Below are positions 29,219-37,613 of a stretch of DNA of 64,000 nucleotides, one piece after another. Both the position numbers and the translations under genes were made by a program. Origin of the DNA: Massiliimalia timonensis (GTDB taxonomy: Bacteria > Bacillota > Clostridia > Oscillospirales > Ruminococcaceae); contig NZ_FYDD01000004.1 of NCBI RefSeq assembly GCF_900186585.1, positions 868,001 to 932,000 of the forward strand. Reading direction: 5' to 3'. Numbering within the stretch: the stretch's first letter is position 1; every line of letters begins with the position of its first letter. Under the pieces are notes generated by a model, which searched no databases, had not been told where the DNA came from, and was given only the letters and a program-made list of their open reading frames with translations.

Positions 29219-30571
29219 TTATAAATTGATAAGTTTTTTTGCCAATAGTTCTATTCGGTCACATACATTTTGTATCTCTAAATATTCAGGTTGGTCATTT
29301 AAATAAATGTGCATTCTGTCTTGGAATGGATCAACCCAATGCGATGGAATATGATTGATACCAATGACAGCTCCGATAATACTTCCGGCAGTCGCACCGG
29401 TGCAATCATTATCACCGCTCATTGCAACAGTTTCGCCTATTGTCTTGGTGAAATCACAATTTCCAATTTGTAATCCCATTACAACATGTAATGCATTTGT
29501 TAAAGCACTTCCATTAAACATTCCGTTATAGCGTTTCCATACTAGATCATAGGCTTGTTGATAATCCTTGGGTTGTTGTTCTAACGCCCATCGAATTCCT
29601 TGTGCAAATAAACAGTCTTTTGGAATTTCCGTTAAACCAATTTTTACTGCCTCTATGGGGTCGTTTACAAGAAATGCCGCTGCAATTGTGGCAGCCATAA
29701 ACATGGAACCATATACACCATTTCTGCGATGATTTGCAGAAGCATCTCGATATGCTAATTCAGCTGCTTTTTCGGGCCACCCTGCACATACGTATCCATA
29801 AGTATCTGCTCTCGTCCATGCCGCAATATTCTGAAGATTAGGATTCCGAAATGTCCCGGCTTCAGGTAATTTCATTCCATCCAATAAATTTTGAAGCATT
29901 TGGCGTTCTCCCCACCAGCACCCTCTATTCCCTGGGGCTTTTTCTCCTCGCTCTAAAGGCAAATACTTTTTCCAGATGTCCGCCATATTTTCTTGGGTAA
30001 AATTGAATCCATATTCTTCTAGTAGCAACAATGAAAGTAAAGTATATATTGTATCGTCATCAGGGGGGACGGCATCCATATGTCCTTTAGTAAGATCAAT
30101 TTTTTTTCCAACAATATAATGTGTGGCTTCTGGATCTTTAACCTGTGACCAATAATCTGTCAAAGGGAAGTTATCACCAAAACGCAGTGCCCACGCCTTA
30201 GCTTTGTCAACTGGTTCAAATTCTAATGCAGCCCCCAGTGTACAACCAGCCATGCGTCCATAAAAAGCCCCTTCTAAACGTCTTCGATAATCGCTAGGAA
30301 AATTTGAAGTCATTTTCCGAACGCCCGATGGACGTAACTTTTGAATTGTTGGTAAATCGTCGGGCTCATCTGAGTCTTTTTGTGATAATACCAGATGTTG
30401 ATATTGATCCAAAATTTCATTCAAATTTTTTTGAAATTCGTTGAATAAATTTTTCCCTTCAGTTGGGCAACCGTACTCAGCAGACAAACACAAATAACGT
30501 ACCAATTCATCCATTTTTTCTTGTAATAAAAATTTTGAAGCAGGGATATAACAAATATTTTCTATTGTCAT
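29219..30571 (-). CDS. ADP-ribosylglycohydrolase family protein
   Basis: 450 aa. After a ~100-residue N-terminal extension, the ADP_ribosyl_GH domain starts at GAFYGRMAGCTLGAALE and continues with VPPDDDTIYTLLSLLLLEEYG (metal-binding DDDT) and MSGDNDCTGATAGSIIGAVIG (second metal site). Members are Mg-dependent hydrolases of ADP-ribosyl or other N-/O-glycosyl bonds in the cytoplasm. First gene of the transporter operon or a separate unit 76 bp upstream of it, and divergent from the LacI regulator. The extension is not recognised. Confidence 0.85.
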   Translation of the reverse strand: MTIENICYIPASKFLLQEKMDELVRYLCLSAEYGCPTEGKNLFNEFQKNLNEILDQYQHLVLSQKDSDEPDDLPTIQKLRPSGVRKMTSNFPSDYRRRLEGAFYGRMAGCTLGAALEFEPVDKAKAWALRFGDNFPLTDYWSQVKDPEATHYIVGKKIDLTKGHMDAVPPDDDTIYTLLSLLLLEEYGFNFTQENMADIWKKYLPLERGEKAPGNRGCWWGERQMLQNLLDGMKLPEAGTFRNPNLQNIAAWTRADTYGYVCAGWPEKAAELAYRDASANHRRNGVYGSMFMAATIAAAFLVNDPIEAVKIGLTEIPKDCLFAQGIRWALEQQPKDYQQAYDLVWKRYNGMFNGSALTNALHVVMGLQIGNCDFTKTIGETVAMSGDNDCTGATAGSIIGAVIGINHIPSHWVDPFQDRMHIYLNDQPEYLEIQNVCDRIELLAKKLINL

Positions 30572-30633
30572 AATTTCACCTCGTTTTCATTGTTTATATA
30601 CCATTATATTAATTGTTTGAAAATAAAAGTCAA

Positions 30634-30660
30634 TAGTAAATTTTTATGTATATTTTACTA
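30634..30660. promoter_or_regulatory. Candidate LacI-family operator in the divergent region
   Basis: TAGTAAA (30634-30640) and TTTACTA (30654-30660) are an inverted pair 13 bp apart in the 245-bp region between the ADP-ribosylglycohydrolase gene and lacI. Related words (ATACTAAATTTA near 30676, TATAGTAAATTT at 30775) recur there. The DNA is very AT-rich, so chance matches are likely. Confidence 0.3.
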
Positions 30661-30816
30661 ATAAAAATAAATATATACTAAATTTACAATATTTTTTTAA
30701 ATATTTTGTTGATAATATAAAATATTATTTTTTTTTTGGATATTGTTTCTTGTTGGAAGATATGTTACCATTAGTATAGTAAATTTTTAAAAGTAAAATA
30801 ATGGAGAGAATTTATT

Positions 30817-31866
30817 ATGAAAAAAAGTGTTAATAAAACAATTACTATACGAGATATTGCTTTATCCTGCCAAGTTTCCCCTTCCACTGTTTCGAATATT
30901 TTATCAGGGAAAAGGCAAGTCAACTCTGCTGCTGGTAAAAAAGTTTTAGCATACGCAGAAAAAATAGGATATCAAAAAATTCATCAACAACGTTTTAAAA
31001 AAGCGATCCATCTGATATTATTCAGAAAGCACAAATTAATCCTTTGCGATACACCTGTGTTTTCTGCTTTGGTTACAGCTCTTGACAATTGTTGCAAAGC
31101 ACAAGGTTATGCACTTTCTCTTTCTTATATTGATGCTTTAACATTGGGAGAAAAAGCGACCCAAAAAACTATTAGTCAAATCATTAGTGACCCTACAACT
31201 CCTATTTTGTTGCTAGCAACCGAGATGTCTGAACAAGATTTTCACCTTTTTGAAAATGCAAAAGCTCCCATCATGGTAATTGGAAATTTGCTCCCTAAAG
31301 TTCCGTTTAATATCATTGATACCGATAATTTTGAGGCTGGTAGAATAGCTGTACAACACTTGATTGATAAAGGGCACACACATATTGGCATCATTAGTTC
31401 TTCGGTTCCATTTGATTCTGCGAAGAAGCGAAAGCAAGGAGCACTATATGCGTTACAGGAACATGATTTTCCTATTAAGGCAGAAGATATTTTGTACCTA
31501 TCGCCATTTGCTGAAGAAACTTCGGATAATATGACACAAGTGATTCAAAATCGCAAAGAACAATTTCCTACTGCCTTTTTTGCGATTAATGATTACTTGG
31601 CTTTAGGCGCTATGCATGCGTTGATCCAACATGGATTCTCTATCCCAAAAGACATATCTCTAATTGGGATGGATAACATGCCATTTGATTGTTTAGTTTC
31701 TCCCAAATTGTCCACGATAGAAGCACCTATCGAGGAAACTGCTAGACAAGCTGTTTTACGTTTAATTGCACTCACACAAGAAACAGAACAGTATATTATG
31801 AAGTCTTATATGGGTGTCAAATTGGTTGAACGTGATTCAGTGCTTGATCTCAATACATGTAAGTGA
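30817..31866 (+). CDS. LacI-family transcriptional regulator
   Basis: 349 aa. N-terminal helix-turn-helix with hinge (TIRDIALSCQVSPSTVSNIL then SGKRQVNSAAGKKVLAYAE). Periplasmic-binding-like effector domain from ~60, with HLIDKGHTHIGIISS, FFAINDYLALGAMHAL and ISLIGMDNMPF. GGAGAGAATT precedes the ATG. It most likely represses the divergent ADP-ribosylglycohydrolase/transporter genes. Confidence 0.92.
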   Translation: MKKSVNKTITIRDIALSCQVSPSTVSNILSGKRQVNSAAGKKVLAYAEKIGYQKIHQQRFKKAIHLILFRKHKLILCDTPVFSALVTALDNCCKAQGYALSLSYIDALTLGEKATQKTISQIISDPTTPILLLATEMSEQDFHLFENAKAPIMVIGNLLPKVPFNIIDTDNFEAGRIAVQHLIDKGHTHIGIISSSVPFDSAKKRKQGALYALQEHDFPIKAEDILYLSPFAEETSDNMTQVIQNRKEQFPTAFFAINDYLALGAMHALIQHGFSIPKDISLIGMDNMPFDCLVSPKLSTIEAPIEETARQAVLRLIALTQETEQYIMKSYMGVKLVERDSVLDLNTCK

Positions 31867-31914
31867 CAGATTAAATAATACTTATTTGTAAAATTATCTA
31901 GTTTTGAAAATTTT

Positions 31915-32100
31915 CTATTGTTCTTGGTTCATATCTCGTTCTTTCGAATCGTTAAATGGAAACAAATTCCTGTTTTCATATGCAGGGTAAGATATAAAGT
32001 TAGCATATGCCAGCGTAAATGGTGAAAAATCCATACTGAAAATACTTTTCTGATAGTTTGTTGTAACTTGTATGGCGAGGTTCTTTTTAGGCAAGAATTT
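31915..32100 (-). pseudogene. Unrecognised coding remnant without a start
   Basis: A minus-strand frame bounded by stops at both ends (62 codons) reads as convincing protein (for example VTTNYQKSIFSMDFSPFTL, then AYANFISYPAYENRNLFPF). It has no start codon with a ribosome site. Likely the 3' end of a lost gene; family not recognised. The rest of 31867-32383 holds nothing else apart from the hairpin at 32360. Confidence 0.35.
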
Positions 32101-32359
32101 CTAAGAAATCCTTGCCCAAGCATTCTTCCGTTTCTTCATTGCTGAAAGCCTTTGTAAACAGCTAATTACCCAATATTGAGAAACTACTTCTATAGATAGA
32201 ATTATATTCTTTCATCGTCTCTTATCCTTTGTGCTGATAAAAATAGTCCTGTATAAAATTACTAAATGACTATAACAAAAAATAAAAAAGCAGGCCGAAA
32301 GATCGAAATTTAATATTGTCCGTAATCTTTTTAACCCTTTAAAAAAGATTATAATAAAA

Positions 32360-32386
32360 TAGTAGGCAACTCGCACTTGTCTACTA
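32360..32386 (-). terminator. Terminator after the integrase remnant
   Basis: TAGTAGGCAA (32360-32369) pairs with TTGTCTACTA (32377-32386) with one G-U pair; on the minus strand it is followed by TTTTATT. It overlaps the stop codon of the integrase remnant. Confidence 0.5.
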
Positions 32387-32907
32387 CTTTTTGTTATCAT
32401 CCAGTATATTACAAACATTTTTGCTTTTTTCCACTAACAGGCACTCATTTTCCCAATCAATGTCTTTCCATTTTAACCTGTATAGTTCCAAACGCCGCAA
32501 TCCCGTATATAGCAGGAATAGAAATACATCTCCGTATGGATCAGTCAGACAGGCTTTTTCTATCTCTTGCTGTTCATAATCCTCTAACGGATAAACTTTT
32601 CTTGTAGGCGCATTTTTTGGAAACTTTAAACGTAGGTTTCGGTATCCGCGATATGACTCCAGTATTAAATAACCGTTCTGGCTTTAGAGATCGTTGAATG
32701 GGAATATCCTTTATCTGTAAGTTGATTTAAAGCAGCTTGATACTCTTTAGGCGCAATCTGATTTATTTCCTCATTTTTCAATACTGCTTTTAGCTGATTG
32801 ACTGCACAGGAATAGCAGATATAAATACCTGTTGCAACATACCCATAGACAGAATCTTTCAACCATGTGTCAAAGTAAGAAAATAGTTTTGTTTCTGATT
32901 GTTTCAT
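32384..32907 (-). pseudogene. Tyrosine recombinase/integrase, frameshifted and C-terminally truncated
   Basis: The N-terminal part (ATG 32907, after AAGGAGAG) is a core-binding domain with KLFSYFDTWLKDSVYGYV and NQIAPKEYQAALNQLTDKG. The frame breaks near 32665. The catalytic domain resumes in another frame as KNAPTRKVYPLEDYEQQEIE and LYTGLRRLELYRLKWKDIDW, the box I region with the first catalytic Arg. The sequence then ends, so HxxR and the Tyr nucleophile are missing. This is a dead integrase, consistent with an element that can no longer excise by itself. A GGGACAA palindrome lies 90 bp upstream. Confidence 0.8.
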
Positions 32908-32996
32908 AAAATCTCTCCTTGATGATAAAATAAAATTGTTCTTTATACATAAAAACAAAAGGATCAAAATTAAAGAGAAATTTCTAATGCAAAAAT

Positions 32997-33019
32997 AGGT
33001 GGGACAATTTGTCCCACCT
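32997..33019. repeat. Palindrome GGGACAA-N-TTGTCCC, copy 1
   Basis: Arms of 11 nt with a 1-nt centre, the core shared with copies at 41170, 41233, 42317 and 46247. Located upstream of the integrase remnant. The 259 bp that follow (33020-33278) are AT-rich with no gene seen. Confidence 0.7.
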
Positions 33020-33278
33020 TATATTCATATCTATGCTAAAATTTTAATGAATCAGCAATTTTATTAAAAAATAGTTTCAATATAATTTACATTATCACAA
33101 ATCTGTAACATATACATAATTTTTGTTAACATATTTGTGTATAATATTGACAATTTATCCACAAGAGGTTATATTGGGGTTAGATTCATACCGACCGGCT
33201 ATTGATATGAGATAATGCACCTCCTTCATTTGCAATCGTCATCTATGGTTCATAAGACCTTTAGGTCACAAGGAGTGA

Positions 33279-33431
33279 CAGAAATGTTTAAAAAGTGTGG
33301 CAAATAGTGTTAATTCCAGTAAATCTATATGTCACAGTAAACATGGAAATAAAGCAAAAGGATATTATCCACATTACCATGTTTACCGATTGGGAGTCGA
33401 CGGACATAGTTTTTTTATTCAAAGGGGATAA
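33279..33431 (+). pseudogene. Polymorphic-toxin C-terminal tip remnant (HYHVY type), copy 1
   Basis: After a TGA the frame runs 50 codons to a TAA immediately before the next gene. It ends KHGNKAKGYYPHYHVYRLG and then DGHSFFIQRG. Small C-terminal domains ending in an HYHxY-type motif directly before a small immunity gene are characteristic of RHS/WapA-type toxin tips. No start codon, so it is only a tip. The last ~100 bp recur, with a 4-bp insertion, at 38527-38627. Confidence 0.5.
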
Positions 33432-33856
33432 ATGAACATGATAAACAGTTATATTGAAATATCTTCTGATACATTCAATAGTTATATTAAAAATGGATTT
33501 TGCATTTGTGATGCTTTTGGAATCAGTTATCTGAATAGCAGTATCAAAAAAGTACAGATGAAAAATGAAACAAATTGGATTTCTACAAAGAAAGTAACTG
33601 AAAGTTATGTAAAATTTTTGAATGAAATCGAGTCATTCCGATTAGATGAATTTCAATTTCAATTACCACCACATTATCAAAAAAACTTCACACATGGGTT
33701 TATCAGTTAAATGCTCAAACTAAAAAGATAATCCGCTCTGTTGATCACTGGGAGAAATTCGATGGTTATCATTATCCCACAGATTTATGCTTTTTTAAAT
33801 CACATAAACTGTGGGGATATAGCATCATTCACGAAAAAATGCTGTTCATTGAATAA
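33432..33856 (+). pseudogene. Immunity-like gene for the HYHVY tip, frameshifted in an A-run
   Basis: The ATG at 33432 directly abuts the tip's stop codon (33438 is an alternative start with better spacing from AAAGGGG). The frame reads 84 codons to an A7 run near 33680. One further A would restore a ~141-aa protein continuing LHTWVYQLNAQTKKIIRSVD and ending WGYSIIHEKMLFIE. Soluble, no signal peptide, so it would neutralise a cytoplasmic toxin. Family not recognised. Confidence 0.55.
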
Positions 33857-33914
33857 TCTTTTAAAAATAGACTTTTCAGTGATTGCCTAAATTAACATGG
33901 AATAGGTGATAAAT

Positions 33915-34292
33915 ATGAAAATTCTCTATCTTAGTTCTTTATGGATATATGTTGTAATAGGGGCTCCTAGTATTGTTCTATTGATTTTATTTAGAAAGAA
34001 ACGTCCAGATATTAAATTTTTTATCCCTTATATCTTGTTAATTACAACGCTTGCTTTCTTAGGAGCGATGATTGAAACATTTGATATATGGGAAAATCTA
34101 AAAGGTTTTGTATCGGTTGCACTTGGTCTAATGCCATCATTTATAAATTTAGGAATCGCTCTTTCGCTGGTTTATCCCGTAAAAAAAGGGACTTGTCAAC
34201 CATGGGTTCTTATATTTATGATAAGTATGACCATAATCTCCGTAGTACACTATTTCTTAAACGGTCGGCCATATGAATTTTATACTCCGTAA
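33915..34292 (+). CDS. Small four-helix membrane protein, immunity-like
   Basis: 125 aa with four hydrophobic segments (~4-24, 33-52, 63-85, 96-115) and little else. It follows a tip/immunity pair and precedes an RHS core remnant, so it is probably the immunity protein of a lost membrane-acting toxin. Its last third is duplicated at 35878-36019. Confidence 0.5.
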   Translation: MKILYLSSLWIYVVIGAPSIVLLILFRKKRPDIKFFIPYILLITTLAFLGAMIETFDIWENLKGFVSVALGLMPSFINLGIALSLVYPVKKGTCQPWVLIFMISMTIISVVHYFLNGRPYEFYTP

Positions 34293-34416
34293 TATTCTTT
34301 CAGTCACAGAATGCGCAGTCTAACTCTGCGCATTCTGTGATAAATTCCACGCTAAACCGGTTATTATTATCTGCAATCCCGTTATTATGATCCGGAATGG
34401 GGACGCTTTATCAATG
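34148..34416 (+). repeat. Direct repeat C, copy 1 (immunity 3' end + hairpin + RHS core)
   Basis: Nearly identical to 35878-36145. It covers the 3' end of the membrane-protein gene, a 14-bp hairpin (CACAGAATGCGCAG with CTGCGCATTCTGTG) and the conserved RHS core end. This is the arrangement expected from recombination between RHS cores that displaces toxin tips. Confidence 0.85.
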
Positions 34417-34598
34417 TTGAACTCAAATTGCATTATGCAGCCTATAAATGCGGTATTAAAAAATCCAGTTCTAAAGTTGCCGATATTGGTGGAAAGAAAA
34501 AAACCGGTTATGATTCTAACGCATGGTTCTTTGAAAGTGCAAATGCACTGAGAACAACTTCCCAAATTAGTCTGTTCTATACATGGAGTTATAATTAA
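34356..34598 (+). pseudogene. RHS core end with a toxin tip, copy 1
   Basis: The frame opens after a stop with TGYYYLQSRYYDPEWGRFIN, the signature C-terminal end of the RHS repeat-associated core, and continues about 60 codons through KLHYAAYKCGIKKSSSKVAD and FESANALRTTSQISLFYTW to a TAA. The rest of the RHS protein is missing, so this is an orphan tip. Tip family not recognised. It lies 19 bp before the lipoprotein gene that would be its immunity partner. Confidence 0.7.
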
Positions 34599-34617
34599 AA
34601 ATTAAGAGGTACTTTTA

Positions 34618-35087
34618 ATGAGAAAATTTTTATGTTTATTAAGTGTATTCTGCTGTATTTACTTAACCATTGGTTGTGAATTCAACAATAATAAAAATTT
34701 TACCGGGTGGGAATTTATAACCTTAGAGGGAGTCGGTAGTTTCCGACTCCCTGATGGGTGGAGCATGGAACAAACAGATGGCTTTTTAACAGGTTATGAT
34801 GAAAACGGTAATGCCGTAATGTTAGAAATAACAGAAGAATCCGTTTATGGGGATTATGAATCCCTTGATGAATATGGAGAAGTTTTTTCAGCCGGTGGAT
34901 ATTATACTAAAAATGAGTATCATGTTGATAATACAAATATAGAATTATTTGCAGTAACCTTTAGCACAGATGTCACAGAAAGTGAACCTCTAGGCGGAAG
35001 TTTCTCTTTCGTTTTTTGAATCCCGATATAGATGAAGAACTCGTACGTAAAATTGCTATGTCATACGAAATGGAAGTGTTGTCTTAA
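34618..35087 (+). pseudogene. Lipoprotein immunity-like gene, frameshifted near its 3' end
   Basis: Signal peptide and lipobox TIGC (Cys ~20), then GWEFITLEGVGSFRLPDGWS and AVTFSTDVTESEPLGGSFSF. The frame stops after 133 codons in a T6 run. One more T would continue LNPDIDEELVRKIAMSYEME to a stop at 35085. Lipoprotein anchoring suggests protection outside the membrane against a surface-acting toxin. Spacing to the preceding tip fits an immunity role. 35088-35225 holds nothing recognised. Confidence 0.6.
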
Positions 35088-35225
35088 TTTCTATAGCTAT
35101 TCCATTCATACTTTTATCCCATCTGTAATCAACATTGTGAAATATAAAGGTAAAGTAACATTTGTGAATCGCGGGTATGGCAATATCTTTCATATATACA
35201 CAATACTTTATGCGAGGTAATAACT

Positions 35226-35816
35226 ATGAATAAAAAAAGATATTGGGTTTTAGTGGGTACGCTTTGTATAATCGTTGCAGTTACTATTTTAATGTGTTTT
35301 CATTGTTTTCACGAAAACCGTAAAAAGACAGGTGAACATTTTATTGCCGAGTCCGTTATTTCCTCCAACCAGCTTCAAGAAGAAATTAAAAATATTTTTC
35401 CTGAACTAAACAACTATCAAATAAGCTCTATACAGGGCTCACTTGACCAGAACTTGAGAGGTACTTGGATTATCTCTTTTGTAGAATGCAATGTCTCCAG
35501 ACCACATATCATAACGCTCCAAAGTGACACCCAAAGGCATATCGTATTCGACTTTTCCAAAAGCGGCTATTATTCAAAACTATATGAAGCCTCCTTGCCT
35601 AATTCATTAGTGGATTCTCATATAGTGCTAGCTAAAGTTCTTAAATTACTACCAAACGGCTTTATCCCTGCACATATTTTAGCTGAAGTAGTACCCGTTT
35701 CAGAAAAGAATGCCTTTGTTTGGAGCATACTCTTCTACGATAATAATTCCGAAATAAGGTATTTTGCTGAAGTAGATGCTGTTGATGGTTCTATTCTTGA
35801 CTTCCAATCAGTTTAA
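35226..35816 (+). CDS. Membrane-anchored immunity-like protein
   Basis: 196 aa. One N-terminal membrane helix (~7-26), then an extracytoplasmic domain ending FAEVDAVDGSILDFQSV, which resembles the end of PepSY-like folds. It sits in the tip/immunity array just before repeat C copy 2. Its toxin partner is not visible. Function by context only. Confidence 0.45.
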   Translation: MNKKRYWVLVGTLCIIVAVTILMCFHCFHENRKKTGEHFIAESVISSNQLQEEIKNIFPELNNYQISSIQGSLDQNLRGTWIISFVECNVSRPHIITLQSDTQRHIVFDFSKSGYYSKLYEASLPNSLVDSHIVLAKVLKLLPNGFIPAHILAEVVPVSEKNAFVWSILFYDNNSEIRYFAEVDAVDGSILDFQSV

Positions 35817-35877
35817 TGGTTGTTGCTACTAATTATGCTGTAGATACTGTTCATAACTATATTGATACTCATATAAG

Positions 35878-36145
35878 TTTAGGAATCGCTCTTTTGCTGG
35901 TTTATCCCGTAAAAAAGGGACTTGTCAGCCATGGGTTCTTATATTCGTGATAAGTATGACCATAATCTCTGTAGTACACTATTTCTTAAACGGTCGGCCA
36001 TATGAATTTTATATTCCGTAATATTCTTTCAGTCACAGAATGCGCAGTCTAACTCTGCGCATTCTGTGATAAACTACACGTCAAACCGGTTATTATTACC
36101 TGCAATCCCGTTATCATGATCCGGAATGGGGACGCTTTATCAATG
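35878..36145 (+). repeat. Direct repeat C, copy 2
   Basis: Copy of 34148-34416 with a few substitutions and one A missing in an A-run. The embedded membrane-protein 3' end is a remnant without its own start. Confidence 0.85.
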
Positions 36146-36789
36146 CGGATACCACCGAAGTTCTGTCAAAAGAAAATTCTGCGATCGAGTCCAATATTTT
36201 TGTATATTGTTTGAATTCACCAATCGATGATATTGACGGACAATACAGTAGGAATGCTGCTGTCAAATATGCTCAAAAATGGTATAACAAATATAATCAA
36301 CAATATTACCGTTATTATGGAGGAGACTGTGCAAATTTTGTATCATAATGTTTACATGCTGGTGGCATAAAAATGACATCAGGCTGGCATTCATATCGTA
36401 CCAAAAAATCTCTTTTACAAATTTTATTCTCTCCTGGCAGTGGTTAGGATTATAGACAGCGATATAAATGGAATGTTACTTTATCGTGGAGCAAAGCACC
36501 CAACCAATACAATTATTTTAAAAATACGAGTAGAGGATATGTTAACGGGAGTGTCATCAAAATTTCTAAAAAGAGTGATATAACTAATGTCGCAAAAAAA
36601 GGTGTACAAAAGGGCGATTTACTATATTTTGTTAAACCCGGAAAAACCGCTCCTCACCACGCAGCTATTATAGTCAAAGTAGCTAATGGCAAAATTTATT
36701 ATGCCGCATATACCCAGTCACGAAAATGTCAAGATCTATCTAAATCAATAGGAAAAGAATCTGTACTAATTATTCGAATAAAGCCATAA
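36073..36789 (+). pseudogene. RHS core end fused to an Amidase_6 toxin domain, two internal stops
   Basis: The frame has the RHS core end (TGYYYLQSRYHDPEWGRFIN), then a linker, then SRNAAVKYAQKWYNKYNQQY and GGDCANFVS, typical of the putative amidase domain Amidase_6 (catalytic Cys in DCxNFVS). It continues CLHAGGIKMTSGWHSYR, GVQKGDLLYFVKPG and APHHAAIIVKVANG (catalytic His). TAA at 36346 (a Gln position in the family) and TAG at 36445 interrupt it. No start codon. It would cleave a cell-wall peptide or similar amide bond. The 36807 gene is the expected immunity partner, 17 bp downstream. Confidence 0.75.
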
Positions 36790-36806
36790 CAAACAGGAGA
36801 TGCAGT

Positions 36807-37334
36807 ATGAAAAAATGGGTTATATTTATTATGTGCTTCTGCATAGTAGTTGGGGGGCTCTTCATGTGTTTCTTATTATCAAACAAACAGTACGTAGCTA
36901 TTCAACAGGATGGCGCGTATTTTAATATGACCTCCCAGACCTTGCTTCGATTAAAAGGTAATCCTGTTGAAGTGTATAAAAATGCTGGAGATACTCCTTC
37001 TGATATCTATGTGTTCCAAGAAGAAGTTTATGGTTACCCTGCCATAGGAGATTATCGCATTTTTCGTGGCGGTTGGAAAGAACAACTTATCGAAGTTTCT
37101 TTTCAAATTTCCGATTTAACACTGGATGAAGCACAAAAAATCTGCAATCAGATATATGAGTCTGTGAAAGCAGAATATTCTGATCATCAAGATTTTTATA
37201 ACAGTGGAGTTCAAACAGATGGGGTATCCTACCTAAAACTGGAATGCGGAACTGATACAGGAGCAACAGGCATTTCTTACGATTTTAATTATGAGGGCGG
37301 GGAGCTAAGTATTTCTGCCTTGCGTCTATTCTGA
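36807..37334 (+). CDS. Immunity-like membrane-anchored protein paired with the Amidase_6 tip
   Basis: 175 aa, intact. N-terminal signal anchor (~5-26), then a ~145-residue extracytoplasmic domain containing IYVFQEEVYGYPAIGDYRIF and the end GGELSISALRLF. ACAGGAG precedes the ATG. The outward-facing domain fits neutralising an amidase that acts on the cell wall. Family not recognised. Confidence 0.55.
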   Translation: MKKWVIFIMCFCIVVGGLFMCFLLSNKQYVAIQQDGAYFNMTSQTLLRLKGNPVEVYKNAGDTPSDIYVFQEEVYGYPAIGDYRIFRGGWKEQLIEVSFQISDLTLDEAQKICNQIYESVKAEYSDHQDFYNSGVQTDGVSYLKLECGTDTGATGISYDFNYEGGELSISALRLF

Positions 37335-37502
37335 TTTGAGATATGGCATAAAAGTCAAAATAAAAACACTTTAACTTTACATAACAATAGAACTATCCAC
37401 GATTCGTGACGTGGTAATTTCGTCGCGGCTCATCCATGTGTGCATTTAAGAGACATGAATCGCTGACAAAAAACAGGCAGTATAGATCAGTTGAGTCCAA
37501 TC

Positions 37503-37583
37503 TATTACCGCGGATATTATTACCTGCAACAAGGTCAAGCTTTCTCTGGCTCTCATCAAAAGTCTCCTACAAGCGGCCAGTAA
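37503..37583 (+). pseudogene. Short RHS core remnant, copy 3
   Basis: The frame reads YYRGYYYLQQGQAFSGSHQ and a few more residues before a TAA at 37581. GYYYLQ is the beginning of the RHS core-end motif; the remainder is lost. It lies 30 bp before the beta-propeller gene. Confidence 0.45.
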
Positions 37584-37613
37584 AGCCTGTCCATAAATAA
37601 GAAGGAGATAATT

